The notes: generated from the letters alone by a model not told the origin. A DNA stretch of 64,000 nt from Candidatus Dojkabacteria bacterium (GCA_016932785.1 JAFGCJ010000002.1:62001-126000), one strand, 5' to 3'; numbered from the stretch's first letter, positions 34,310 to 42,280 are shown. Made by a program: numbers and translations.

Positions 34310-35605
34310 CTAGCATTTGGCTATTGGGATCTCATCCCATCTTGTGGTATATCTGGGGGTTCTTTTTTCCATTTTCGTTTTCCATTCCTGTTTGATTCCT
34401 TCTGCCGCTGTTTTAATTGTGGCTCTACCCCATCTGAGATTAAGTCGATCTATTGTTTCCATAATTTTTTTGTTGGTATGGTAGGTGTTTTCTGAACAGG
34501 GAGTAAGCAGATTCTTTTGGGTGGAGTCTGAGGGTATAGTTTGAGGTATCATGACCCCGGCTTTTTTGTATAGATATCCTGGTTTGAATATTTTTTCTAG
34601 TGCTTTGTGTGAGTATTCAATTAACTTTGGGGTGTAATCTGTAGCCTCAGAGAGTGATACAGTCGCCGAGTTCGAATATTGAGGGGAATTATTGAATCTG
34701 TTTGTCGTTATAAATACGGATATCTGTGCTGCAGAAGAATTTTGTGACCGGAGTTTCTCTGCTGCAATGGTGGTATGTTTTGCGACGGATTCTTTTAACT
34801 CGTTAAGCGTTTCTACTGGATGACTAAATGATCTAGAACTGAGTATGCCCTTGCGTGGTTGGGTATCATCCTCTAAATTAATGCAGGAGATCCCTCTTAG
34901 CTCCCATATTGTCCTGAGTCCTGAGATGGTCATGTGTTTTTGAATCCATTTATCTGAGGCATTTTTGAGTTGCATTGCGGTATGAATATTGTGGGATTGA
35001 AGAAACTTAGCATATTTCCTCCCTATTCCCCATATATCCGAAACACTAAGCTGATTAAGTAACTCATTGATTTTTGGGTGATCGGTAAGATCGAGTATGC
35101 CATTTAGTTCTGGAATTTTCTTGGCAAGTTTGTTGGCGGCCTTGGCGAGGGTTTTGGTGGGTGCAATTCCTATAGAAATTGGGATCCCAGTCCATTGACG
35201 AACTGTCTCTCTTATATGAGTGCAGTACCTGGTTGAGGTGTCGAGCTTCAGATTTATTAATGATAGAAATGCTTCATCTATAGAATAAATTTCTACTTCT
35301 GGGGAAAATCTGTGTAGAATTCTCATTACTCTATTCGACATATCTCCGTACAGAGTAAAATTGGACGAGAAAACATAAACATTGTGCTTGTCTATATGGG
35401 CCTGAGTTTTAAATAAAGGAGCACCCATCTGTATTCCAAGCTCTTTAGCTTCCTGGGAACGGGCTATTATTATTCCATCATTATTTGAAAGAACGACAAT
35501 AGGTTTATTTCTCAAATTTGGGTTAAAAACTCTTTCACATGAGGCATAAAAGTTGTTACAGTCGACGAGTGCGAATAGCCTTGTTTTAAGCTTACTGTTA
35601 TCCAT
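34310..35605 (-). CDS. umuC: UmuC-type Y-family DNA polymerase
   Basis: Translesion polymerase, 431 aa, close to UmuC in length. Visible signatures: FALVDCNNFYASCERVF with the first catalytic Asp, VVLSNNDGIIIARSQEAK, and YSIDEAFLSL with the catalytic D-E pair. The C-terminal little-finger part includes RKGILSSRSFSHPV. It is 6 bases after umuD, so they form one operon under the proposed SOS box. UmuC needs cleaved UmuD to form Pol V. It converges with the cohesin gene. Confidence 0.9.
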   Translation of the reverse strand: MDNSKLKTRLFALVDCNNFYASCERVFNPNLRNKPIVVLSNNDGIIIARSQEAKELGIQMGAPLFKTQAHIDKHNVYVFSSNFTLYGDMSNRVMRILHRFSPEVEIYSIDEAFLSLINLKLDTSTRYCTHIRETVRQWTGIPISIGIAPTKTLAKAANKLAKKIPELNGILDLTDHPKINELLNQLSVSDIWGIGRKYAKFLQSHNIHTAMQLKNASDKWIQKHMTISGLRTIWELRGISCINLEDDTQPRKGILSSRSFSHPVETLNELKESVAKHTTIAAEKLRSQNSSAAQISVFITTNRFNNSPQYSNSATVSLSEATDYTPKLIEYSHKALEKIFKPGYLYKKAGVMIPQTIPSDSTQKNLLTPCSENTYHTNKKIMETIDRLNLRWGRATIKTAAEGIKQEWKTKMEKRTPRYTTRWDEIPIAKC

Positions 35606-35611
35606 TCTGCT

Positions 35612-36028
35612 CTAGTCAGTTTTATCAGTAAATGTGTGTATTACATGTACCACTACACCCCAGATTTCGACTTCTGTACTGTCGGTTATTTGGGTGGGCT
35701 TGTATTTTGGATTTTGTGGTTCAAGGAATAGTGCATTATCTTTTTTATGCAATCTCTTAACAGTAAATTCTCCGTCTACGCATGCTATTACAATAGAATT
35801 ATTTTGGGGCTGAAGTGACCGATCGACTACGAGTAAATCTCCTGGATGAATACCTGCATTTATCATTGAATAACCCTCTGCTCTAACAAAGAACGTTGCG
35901 TCGGGGTGTTTTATTAATAGTTCGCTTATGTCCAGCGACTTGTCGATGAAGTCGTCTGCGGGACTGGGGAAGCCTGCGGATACCGGAGACGAATATAAAT
36001 ATTGTTTTAATACTATATTAGAGGTCAA
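35612..36028 (-). CDS. umuD: UmuD-like S24 autoprotease
   Basis: 138 aa starting at TTG; no ATG or GTG is available upstream in frame. The S24 features are complete: self-cleavage site SAGFPSP (A18-G19), RAEGYSMINAGI with S54, and DGEFTVKRL with K91. The sequence follows E. coli UmuD closely after the cleavage site (FPSPADDFIDKSLDISELLIKHP). It activates the polymerase encoded next. The TTG lies 8 bases downstream of the 16-base direct repeat shared with lexA. Confidence 0.88.
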   Translation of the reverse strand: MTSNIVLKQYLYSSPVSAGFPSPADDFIDKSLDISELLIKHPDATFFVRAEGYSMINAGIHPGDLLVVDRSLQPQNNSIVIACVDGEFTVKRLHKKDNALFLEPQNPKYKPTQITDSTEVEIWGVVVHVIHTFTDKTD

Positions 36029-36036
36029 ATCAAGAG

Positions 36037-36052
36037 CCGAATAAAAACCGAA
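36037..36052 (-). promoter_or_regulatory. Proposed LexA/SOS operator before umuDC
   Basis: On the minus strand TTCGGTTTTTATTCGG, identical to the lexA box in 14 of 16 positions with the same 11-base repeat period. It lies 8 bases before the umuD start, where a bound repressor would block initiation. Confidence 0.6.
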
Positions 36053-36079
36053 TATTTTAATAATGTATCATAAAAGAAT

Positions 36080-36118
36080 GCGCCTGGCAATGTGGCTCGT
36101 AAAAAGCCTGCCAGGCGC
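36080..36118 (-). terminator. Terminator after GNAT gene
   Basis: Perfect 10-bp stem GCGCCTGGCA / TGCCAGGCGC with a 19-base loop, followed on the minus strand by ATTCTTTTA. It also insulates umuDC from the gene upstream. Confidence 0.7.
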
Positions 36119-36139
36119 TAATCTTGGTAAATTGTTCTG

Positions 36140-36805
36140 CTATATCTTTCTTTCAAGAGGTAGAAGATCAGGGATTATCTTTGCTATCTCCTGTAGACGC
36201 TGATGTGATAATTGGACTGCTTCTGTAAACAACTCTGGTATGGGGTTCGGGTGAAAGATCATCTCTGCGTGGTAGGGATTTATCCATTGGAATATCCTGA
36301 CATCCGCGAGATGACCGTCTCTGAACTCTGACTGGTGAAGTCTGCCGACTTCTACGTATCCGTTCTTAAGGAGCGCTCTTGCTGAAGGTAGATTTGGTTC
36401 GTACACAGTTGCTGATAAAGTCCACAAGTTCCAAACAGTGGACGCATAATAAAGCAAAGCAGTGTGAGTAGTTGTTGCAACTCCTTGTCCCCACCACGCT
36501 GGATCGAATATTGCTATTCCTACTGTTCCCGAGCGGGCGGAATCGTCTATCGAGTTTATACTGATGCAGCCCTTTGCGTTCTCTTCCTGTCCGGGGACAA
36601 TTGCCCATACTATTTCGTTTGTGCTTTTCTCTATTTTTTGGATCCAGTCCCTTTCGAATTCCTCAGATACACCACTTATGCTTCTTAGGTAGTGACGCAC
36701 CTTGTATGAGGAAAAACCCTGTGCGAGTCCCAAAACATCTGAATCTCTGAATGGCCTCATTGTTATCTTAAGGTCGTTTTCAATTGTGAATTGTGCTCCA
36801 AACAT
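36140..36805 (-). CDS. RimJ/RimL-like GNAT acetyltransferase
   Basis: 221 aa. The GNAT core of about 180 residues resembles RimJ/RimL-type and aminoglycoside 6'-type acetyltransferases: ITMRPFRDSDVLGLAQGF at the start, GISINSI-like strand, and the acetyl-CoA loop FDPAWWGQGVATTTH (Q/G-x-G-x-A), then NLPSARALLKNGYVEVG. The helical C-terminus is extra. An AAAGGA lies 9 bases before the ATG; most genes here have no SD. Upstream is a structured leader with a possible 9-codon peptide, the layout of some resistance-gene leaders. Acceptor unknown. Confidence 0.7.
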   Translation of the reverse strand: MFGAQFTIENDLKITMRPFRDSDVLGLAQGFSSYKVRHYLRSISGVSEEFERDWIQKIEKSTNEIVWAIVPGQEENAKGCISINSIDDSARSGTVGIAIFDPAWWGQGVATTTHTALLYYASTVWNLWTLSATVYEPNLPSARALLKNGYVEVGRLHQSEFRDGHLADVRIFQWINPYHAEMIFHPNPIPELFTEAVQLSHQRLQEIAKIIPDLLPLERKI

Positions 36806-36849
36806 TTCTCATCGTCCTTTCTTTTTTCTAGATATAGTTTTTTAATGAA

Positions 36850-36960
36850 CAATCTGCCCGCCCGAGGATTTTTATGTACACAAAACCTCGTTTTATCTTA
36901 TTAGGAGGCGCGATATGCGCATTTATCACCTCCTTCCTCCCTCAGACTTGGCGGGCAGGA
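36850..36960 (-). promoter_or_regulatory. Structured leader upstream of GNAT gene
   Basis: Three-way-junction-like folding: closing stem CTGCCCGCC / GGCGGGCAG (36854-36862, 36950-36958), arm 2 CGAGG / CCTCG (36863-36867, 36886-36890) and arm 3 AGGAGG / CCTCCT (36903-36908, 36929-36934). On the minus strand arm 3 hides a near-perfect SD. A translational attenuator for the GNAT gene is plausible. Confidence 0.5.
36893..36922 (-). CDS. Possible leader peptide, 9 aa
   Basis: Short frame MRISRLLIR-stop with AAGGAGG 6 bases before its ATG; the whole stretch AAGGAGGTGAT is complementary to the usual 16S rRNA 3' end. It lies in arm 3 of the structured leader, 87 bases upstream of the GNAT start. If translated, ribosome stalling could open the GNAT ribosome site. 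No homology can be judged at this length. Confidence 0.35.
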   Translation of the reverse strand: MRISRLLIR

Positions 36961-37004
36961 AAAACCTCCAGAGATCACGTCACTTGTTGATGGTTTGGGA
37001 AATT

Positions 37005-37025
37005 AAAAAACCTCCGTTCTGGAGG
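37005..37025 (-). terminator. Rho-independent terminator
   Basis: On the minus strand CCTCC-AGAAC-GGAGG followed by six T. It ends the small transcription unit that starts near 37176. Confidence 0.8.
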
Positions 37026-37056
37026 CTTATCTTGACTAACAAATTCTGAAAAATGA

Positions 37057-37173
37057 CTATGCGTTAGCGTAATAAGCCACAAAATCTGGACCGGCCATAC
37101 AATCCTCAAGGATCGAAGAAACCGTCCTAATAAATGAATCTTTAACTTTGTGGTTTATCGTTTTATACGTCAT
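37057..37173 (-). CDS. 38-aa small protein in its own transcription unit
   Basis: Reading frame MTYKTINHKVKDSFI...DFVAYYANA-stop. It is framed by a strong promoter and a clear terminator, giving a transcript of about 170 bases. The ATG is within a few bases of the predicted transcript start, so it would be leaderless, as for other genes here. The peptide is soluble and amphipathic with one Cys. No family recognised. Alternatively the RNA itself is the product. Confidence 0.45.
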   Translation of the reverse strand: MTYKTINHKVKDSFIRTVSSILEDCMAGPDFVAYYANA

Positions 37174-37182
37174 AGCAGGCTG

Positions 37183-37212
37183 ATTATAGCAGAAATGCTG
37201 TTAAAAAGTCAA
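37183..37212 (-). promoter_or_regulatory. Strong promoter for the 38-aa gene
   Basis: Minus strand TTGACT (37207-37212), 18-base spacer, perfect TATAAT (37183-37188). The -10 box ends 9 bases before the ATG at 37173. Confidence 0.7.
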
Positions 37213-37265
37213 AATATGAATATTGAGAAGTATTGAGAGGTTGTGAAAATAAAGAAAAGCTTCTT

Positions 37266-37802
37266 TTAAAGCTCTTCTTCAAGGAGTTTTGCAATTAGCA
37301 AGGTTGACGAGTTGGCATTATATTCACGAGAAAGTCTTTTAAATAGGCCTCTTATCGGAAGCTCTATCATCTCTTGAATTTCGTTAATGTCGCGATTTGT
37401 CTTTCTCAGTTTAAAATCTGTGACCTTAAAATAGACTCTGTAGCCTGTAATATAAGAACCTTGTATAAATCTTACTATTTCGTCATACTTACCTCCTGTA
37501 AGACCCATTTCTTCTTTTAACTCACGTTTAAGTTCCTCAAGGTTCTTGTGAAGGCTTCTGTGTGTTGCTCGTGCGGTTGTAAATTGGGTTATAACTTTCT
37601 GTGGGCCTATACGCCACTCTTTTGTCATAATGACATTGCCGTTTCTTACCGGAACACCATAGTAGGAAATTGGGGCAACACTTGCGTCCCATTCAACAAT
37701 ATTTCCGTTAGGTACCTTTATCTTGTACCTATCGACACGCATTTTTAGGGACTGGAAAACCGTTTTATTACCGAGTATTTTGAAATCGAATCTTTTCTTC
37801 AT
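37266..37802 (-). CDS. ADP-ribose-pyrophosphatase-like Nudix protein
   Basis: 178 aa. The N-terminal strand part (DRYKIKVPNGNIVEWDA, GNVIMTKEWRIGP) and the helix LEELKRELKEEMGLTGG fit the Nudix fold of NudF-type enzymes, which hydrolyse ADP-ribose or nucleotide sugars. The second half of the Nudix box (R-E-L-x-E-E-x-G-L) is intact. The first half is degenerate: the expected Gly and Glu fall at non-matching residues (ATHRSLHKN). Activity is therefore uncertain. Its promoter contains a perfect 14-base palindrome, so it may be regulated. Confidence 0.6.
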   Translation of the reverse strand: MKKRFDFKILGNKTVFQSLKMRVDRYKIKVPNGNIVEWDASVAPISYYGVPVRNGNVIMTKEWRIGPQKVITQFTTARATHRSLHKNLEELKRELKEEMGLTGGKYDEIVRFIQGSYITGYRVYFKVTDFKLRKTNRDINEIQEMIELPIRGLFKRLSREYNANSSTLLIAKLLEEEL

Positions 37803-37821
37803 ATAGCTTGATGTTGTGTGG

Positions 37822-37850
37822 ATTGTAACATAATTATGTTGTTATGTCGA
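37822..37850 (-). promoter_or_regulatory. Promoter with palindrome in the spacer
   Basis: Minus strand TCGACA (37845-37850), 17-base spacer, TACAAT (37822-37827), 19 bases before the ATG at 37802. The perfect palindrome AACATAATTATGTT (37827-37840) overlaps the spacer and -10, a typical repressor position. Confidence 0.55.
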
Positions 37851-37976
37851 TGTTTTTATTGAAATCGGTTAATAAAAGTGCAATTTCCTGTCACAGTTTG
37901 TCACTTAATTGTCATGCAAAGGTGATTCTTACGTGGTAATCAATATCTGTCGAAGAAAGGTAAATAAGGAGGCCTC

Positions 37977-38129
37977 ATGTACCATCAAAGAGATGGTGGT
38001 GGTAAGGGCAGGAGAATCCTTATAGGAGGAGCCCAAAATTTACTTGCATTAATATTGGCTATAGTCGGTACTGTAGCCTTTTTTGCAATAATTATTGGGA
38101 TACCTTTGCTTCTGATCTTTCTTTTCTGA
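37977..38129 (+). CDS. 50-aa single-helix membrane protein
   Basis: Small frame: polar Gly/Arg-rich start (MYHQRDGGGKGRRILIGG) then one long hydrophobic helix to the C-terminus (LLALILAIVGTVAFFAIIIG and onward). AAGGAGG (37966-37972) lies 4 bases before the ATG, one of the few true SDs in the window. A long hairpin follows the stop. No family recognised; it could be a small membrane regulator or toxin-like peptide. Confidence 0.55.
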   Translation: MYHQRDGGGKGRRILIGGAQNLLALILAIVGTVAFFAIIIGIPLLLIFLF

Positions 38130-38157
38130 TTCTCGTCTGATTCTCGCTGCCCCGAAT

Positions 38158-38197
38158 GTCTGGGCCTGGCCCGATTTAATTCATGCCAGGCTCAGAC
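38158..38197. terminator. Long hairpin between small gene and elp3
   Basis: 13-bp stem GTCTGGGCCTGGC / GCCAGGCTCAGAC with one G-T pair and a 14-base loop. No T-tract. It sits between convergent genes, so it may act on both strands. Confidence 0.6.
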
Positions 38198-38204
38198 GCA
38201 CCCT

Positions 38205-39857
38205 CTATTGACTTGTCTTTTTCGACATATAAAGGCCGTTTTCTCTAAAGCCCAATTTTTTGTAGTATTCCGTTGTCCCGACTGCCTGAATAACGGAAAT
38301 TTTCTTGTACTTAGAGGAGTATTTTTCTGCAATATTTATTAAGTTCTTGCCTATTCCTGAGTGCTGACTAGCTTTATCTCCTGAAGAACCTATTTGTAGT
38401 GACTTACCGTAGACGTGAATTTCACGGATTATTGAGGAGTTTTGAAGCTCGGGAAGAAAGTTATCCGAAAATTCTTTTTTGGCAGGAAGCAGAAGTCTTA
38501 AAAAACCAACAATCTTGTTACTGGTTGATGTTATATAGGAAATGAAGATTTCTTTACCAATCGGGGTCTCATATTTGATTATTTCTTCCTTAATCTTCTT
38601 CGGAATTTCTGATTTTATTTCTCGGCATCTTATGCATGTGCAGGGTGTGTTCGCTTCTATTAATTGCTGTTCTGCGATTTGGCGTAGATTAGTTTTGGTA
38701 TTACCTGCAATTATTTCGGGGGAAGGAATATCGCGGATAACTCGTGTAAGTCGGCAGTATTTAGGTGTGTGAAGCATTAGTTGCTTAATGACGCTGGTTA
38801 ATTGTTTCGTGCTATACGGCTTATATCTTTTATTCTGGTATAAATCGTATAATTTAGTACCTTTTATTATCGATGTTGGATAAATTTTTACTTCATCTGG
38901 TCTAAAGTCGTTGTTCCAAAGCCTTTTGTAATCTTCGACATCTTTTTTGTGATTTGATCCGTAGAGGTTCACCATCCAGTGGGCATGTATTTTGAATCCT
39001 GCCGACCGTAGTATTTTAAAGGCGTTTTTAGAGTGTTCAATGGTGTGTTGTCTGTTGTTCATTTTAAGTATCTTGTCATCTAGACTTTGGATTCCGATTT
39101 GGACTTTGGTTGCTCCGAGTTTTCTCATTCTGACAGCTTCTTCTTGTGTAATTTGATCGGGGCGAGTCTCAAAAGAAAGGCCCACGCATCTGTGCCTGGC
39201 CTTTTGATTTATGCCATGTTGCCGGTATAAATCATCCCAGGACGCGTTTTCATCAGCGGTTAATGAATTTTTAATGAAATCTAAGTCTGACCTTCGCTCT
39301 ATGGGCTTATTTAGTGCTCTGAAGCATTCTTTTACAAACCAGATTTGATAGGATTCTGGGTAATATGACCATGTTCCGCCTATTACAATAAGCTCGACCT
39401 TATCCGTGTTATGACCTGTGTTTTGTAGTGCCTTTAGACGGTTATACACCTGCAGATATGGGTCAAAGTTGTACGTCACGGCTCTCTGAGCACCCGGCTC
39501 CGATGGTAAATAGCTTTTGGGCATGTCGGGTATATTTGGGCAAAATATGCAGTTGCCGGGGCATGGGTAGGGTTTGGTAAGAACTGTGACAGCAGACACT
39601 CCTGAAAGGGTTCTTGTGGGCTTCATAATAAGCCTATTTCGAAGTTGCGGGTTGGGCTTGAGTTGCTTGTTTTTGACGAGATATTCGTAGCCGCTTAATA
39701 GTTGGTCCTTGCTAAAGAGGTATTTACCGTCTTTGGGGTATTTCCTGAGGATTTTCCTTAAGATATTGTTATCCCAGTCGTCTATTTTTATTATTTCTTT
39801 AAGGATATTTGTTAACTCTTTGCTGTATTTAGCCGGAGAAAAGTCTAGTTTTTTCAT
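38205..39857 (-). CDS. Elp3-family radical SAM/acetyltransferase
   Basis: 550 aa, co-linear with Elp3, the catalytic subunit of Elongator that begins the cm5U34 modification of wobble uridines in tRNA. The radical-SAM loop is CPGNCIFC (C99, C103, C106), preceded by a basic tRNA-binding N-terminus. A second cysteine cluster near NTPCTCIRCREI probably binds zinc, and a C-terminal GNAT domain (from about 425) ends with HSGIGKNLINIAEKYSSK and TTEYYKKLGF. Bacterial single-protein Elp3 is known from Chloroflexi and other lineages. It stands alone here; no other Elongator subunit is expected. Confidence 0.85.
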   Translation of the reverse strand: MKKLDFSPAKYSKELTNILKEIIKIDDWDNNILRKILRKYPKDGKYLFSKDQLLSGYEYLVKNKQLKPNPQLRNRLIMKPTRTLSGVSAVTVLTKPYPCPGNCIFCPNIPDMPKSYLPSEPGAQRAVTYNFDPYLQVYNRLKALQNTGHNTDKVELIVIGGTWSYYPESYQIWFVKECFRALNKPIERRSDLDFIKNSLTADENASWDDLYRQHGINQKARHRCVGLSFETRPDQITQEEAVRMRKLGATKVQIGIQSLDDKILKMNNRQHTIEHSKNAFKILRSAGFKIHAHWMVNLYGSNHKKDVEDYKRLWNNDFRPDEVKIYPTSIIKGTKLYDLYQNKRYKPYSTKQLTSVIKQLMLHTPKYCRLTRVIRDIPSPEIIAGNTKTNLRQIAEQQLIEANTPCTCIRCREIKSEIPKKIKEEIIKYETPIGKEIFISYITSTSNKIVGFLRLLLPAKKEFSDNFLPELQNSSIIREIHVYGKSLQIGSSGDKASQHSGIGKNLINIAEKYSSKYKKISVIQAVGTTEYYKKLGFRENGLYMSKKTSQ

Positions 39858-39966
39858 TATTGGTTGATTATAACTGGTTATCGGTTGTAAGTTGAGGTAT
39901 GTTGAAGTTGAGTATTGGTTGAGTAAAGGAAAATTTTGGGAGATTTTGTGCTTGGGGTTGAGCTGA

Positions 39967-40000
39967 CCGGGAAGGCGAAGTATTTCATTCGCCTTCCCGG
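39967..40000 (-). terminator. Perfect 13-bp hairpin after lipoprotein gene
   Basis: CCGGGAAGGCGAA / TTCGCCTTCCCGG with an 8-base loop, 34 bases after the stop of the leftward lipoprotein gene. Much GC-richer than its surroundings. Confidence 0.7.
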
Positions 40001-40033
40001 CACCACGTGAGACCCAGGGCAGTGGGTCGCGTG

Positions 40034-40612
40034 CTAGCTCTCGAGATCAGTACTTTGGAGGTGAACTGCTGGGTCGGTTTTTTCGACATCATCCTTGTAT
40101 ATGGTAACCGGGGCCGCCATTGTTTGGCCTTCGTCTACAAATACTAGAAGGTGTATATAGCACCAGACTCCATCTGTTCCTTGAAGCGCGGTCTTGCTGT
40201 AGATGAACGCGTAAGGAAAGGGCATTTCTTCAGGAAGGGTGTATTCGAAGGTCTCTCCACCCATGTGAAGAAGAACTTGTCTGGAATCCAATGGGTACTC
40301 TACCCCGGTTTTGATATTGTAGCCGGATTTTTGTACGACGAGCTCCAGTGACGTAGCGTCGACAATGTATGTCCTGGACAATACTGGCGTATCCAGCAGG
40401 ATTATCTGCTCGTCCAGGACGCCTGATGTTACAGCTGTCGATGCCGGAAGTGATGTCGCGACAACAACTGCCATAGTCGAAGTGGTTGTGTTTGTCGCTT
40501 CAAACGTGCCTGGTTCTTGCGTGCTAGGGATTCCTATACTGCACCCCAGGAGGGTGAGAAGAAGGAATCCAATTGCGAGTCCGATGGATACTACTTTTCT
40601 GCTTTTCATCAT
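40034..40612 (-). CDS. Small lipoprotein
   Basis: 192 aa from the ATG at 40612 (a second ATG follows directly). Basic N-terminus, hydrophobic core and a good lipobox LTLLGCS mark a lipoprotein for Lgt processing. A Thr/Ser-rich linker (NTTTSTMAVVVATS) precedes a beta-rich domain of about 120 aa with no family I recognise. AAAGGGGG lies 13 bases upstream, long for an SD. Like the lipoprotein at 5601 it is GC-richer than the core genes and is followed by a long perfect hairpin. It may be a recent arrival. Confidence 0.6.
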   Translation of the reverse strand: MMKSRKVVSIGLAIGFLLLTLLGCSIGIPSTQEPGTFEATNTTTSTMAVVVATSLPASTAVTSGVLDEQIILLDTPVLSRTYIVDATSLELVVQKSGYNIKTGVEYPLDSRQVLLHMGGETFEYTLPEEMPFPYAFIYSKTALQGTDGVWCYIHLLVFVDEGQTMAAPVTIYKDDVEKTDPAVHLQSTDLES

Positions 40613-40690
40613 TATCTGTTTTTGTCCCCCTTTATTTTTTGATCTAGGTAAAACCTCTCTTTTATGTCCTCTATCTGCAAGAGAACACAA

Positions 40691-41229
40691 ATGAGAGGTC
40701 TACCTTCTCGAGAGCTTTTTAATGAGCAAGAACCTGTCCCAAATATGTCAATAATTGGTCCAGGATTCATTGAGAAGGAATTTTATCAGCCATAATTCAG
40801 AATTTCAAATTTTGTTGTTGCGTGTTAGCGACAGAATGTCTGGGTAAAACTATACATGAAATTTAGGCAATAGATGCCGCCTATTTCTTAATCACTAGTC
40901 TTACTAAATGGAGTCTTAAGAATTACTTCCAGGACAGTAAATACTAGATATTTTGATTTATGTGTTTGAAATACACAAAAAGCTCTGTTTTTTTAGAAGG
41001 CATGATAGTGTTTTTTAGAAACTGTCATAATATTACAACTTACAAAATAATAATTTTATAAAAATTTTCATAATATATGTTTTTCCCTGAAAAATACTTG
41101 TTTCGTAACTAACAAATCTGACTCGGATAGCATAACCATATAAACGGTAAAACTTCTTAGACAGTATAGATTTGCACTATCGGATTCTTTGGTTTAGAAT
41201 TACAGACAAATTAATTAGGCTCAACACCA
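40691..41229. other. AT-rich non-coding stretch
   Basis: About 540 bases without a credible gene on either strand. Long A/T runs, no DnaA-box cluster, no tRNA and no strong hairpin were seen. It may hold promoters for the flanking genes or be the remains of lost genes. Confidence 0.4.
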
Positions 41230-41655
41230 ATGGCTATACTCAAAAATCTAGTCCTATACTATATTACTAGTGTCTCGTCAGTATACTTGATGACACGTTT
41301 TCTTACTGGAGTGAAGGCTGAGAGTACTTTTGATATTTTGGTTATAGCTTTTTTTATTACGTTTGGTGTGTGGCTGTCTTCTTATTTTGCCAGGCAAATA
41401 ACAAAGCATAAGTTTCTTTTGTTTTTCATATTTGGGACCGTGATAAATTTTTTTCTTTTGTATCTAGTTTCGCTTATTATTCCGTCCACTACTGTTACAA
41501 GCGGTTATCTGAAGTTTATTGATATTCCATCGATTGATCTTCTGCTTGAAGTCAAGATCGATAATATAATGACGCTTCTTCTGGCTTCTGCAATTTCTAT
41601 GGGGATTGCCGCTGCAACTCTTTGGTGTGTTACTGGGCCGCGAAAGACTGCCTAG
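41230..41655 (+). CDS. Small four-helix membrane protein
   Basis: 141 aa with four hydrophobic segments and short loops. The layout (paired helices, small loop, second pair) recalls the phage-holin-4/PF04020-like membrane family common in bacterial genomes, but sequence landmarks are too weak for a firm call. No SD. It converges with the pentapeptide-repeat gene. Confidence 0.5.
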   Translation: MAILKNLVLYYITSVSSVYLMTRFLTGVKAESTFDILVIAFFITFGVWLSSYFARQITKHKFLLFFIFGTVINFFLLYLVSLIIPSTTVTSGYLKFIDIPSIDLLLEVKIDNIMTLLLASAISMGIAAATLWCVTGPRKTA

Positions 41656-41692
41656 TCGGTATTCATTATAAATCTGGGTAAAATTGTCAATG

Positions 41693-42280
41693 CTACTCTA
41701 CCTCTATATCTAAGGCTTTGAATAGATTCAGGCCTTCCGGGAGAGAAAACCTTGCATCTTTGCAGTTGTTTTCACGAATATCAAGAAAGTAGTTTTTGGC
41801 TTGTGTAAAGTCTGTCTTTCTAAGATCGGTATTAATAAATCGTGATTTAAGAAGATCGGAACCCTTGAATATTGCCTTTGGAAGTTTCGCATCTGAGAAG
41901 TCTGCTTCGTGTATCTTGCAGTTTTCGAATTCTGATTCAGAAAGATCTGTTTCGAAAAATGAGCTAAAACTTAAGTCACATTCGTTGCACTTTAACTGTA
42001 TGCCTATTTCTTTACGAAGGAGTGACCAGTCGATTCCAACAAGTTTGCAGTTTTCAAACGAACAGTCGGAAAGTTTTGAGTTTGTAAGTTTTATAAGGCT
42101 CAAGTTTGTTGAAGTAATGAGGCATTCCTCAAAGAGGCATTTCTTAAATTCGGACTCTGAAAAGTCACAGGACTCAAATTTGCAGTTAATAAACTCGGAT
42201 TCAATAAGCTCCATCTTTGAAAACTTAAGGTCTTTGAAAGAAGTTTTCTCGTAGATTTTTTGCGATGAGAGTTTTGTCAT
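41693..42280 (-). CDS. Pentapeptide-repeat protein (Qnr/MfpA-like)
   Basis: 195 aa, almost entirely pentapeptide repeats of the type A/S-[D/N/E]-[L/F]-x-x: for example CKFESCDFSESEFKKCLF, CSFENCKL and CDLSFSSFFETDLSESEF. These coil into a right-handed quadrilateral beta-helix that mimics DNA. The break IDWSLLRKEIGIQLKCNECD and the end FSLPEGLNLFKALDIEVE match a Qnr-like subgroup found in Gram-positives, whose best-known members protect DNA gyrase. A gyrase-related role is inferred only from this resemblance. It is 19 bases after the methyltransferase gene and may be cotranscribed with it. Confidence 0.75.
   Translation of the reverse strand: MTKLSSQKIYEKTSFKDLKFSKMELIESEFINCKFESCDFSESEFKKCLFEECLITSTNLSLIKLTNSKLSDCSFENCKLVGIDWSLLRKEIGIQLKCNECDLSFSSFFETDLSESEFENCKIHEADFSDAKLPKAIFKGSDLLKSRFINTDLRKTDFTQAKNYFLDIRENNCKDARFSLPEGLNLFKALDIEVE

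Noticed and set aside
36925..36935. Match to the 3' end of 16S rRNA (ATCACCTCCTT) on the plus strand
   Set aside because: Only 11 bases match and no other rRNA sequence is nearby. It is explained as the complement of a strong SD on the minus strand.
36915..37049. 44-codon frame on the plus strand with AGGAGG six bases before its ATG
   Set aside because: The SD belongs to a palindrome that gives an SD on both strands. The frame runs backward through the minus-strand terminator at 37005-37025, and its peptide has no protein-like pattern.
37005..37176. The small transcript as tmRNA (peptide ending in ANA)
   Set aside because: Too short, and no tRNA-Ala-like acceptor or T-arm is present.
40691..41229. 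Replication origin in the AT-rich gap
   Set aside because: No cluster of DnaA boxes, and dnaA, dnaN or rpmH are not adjacent.
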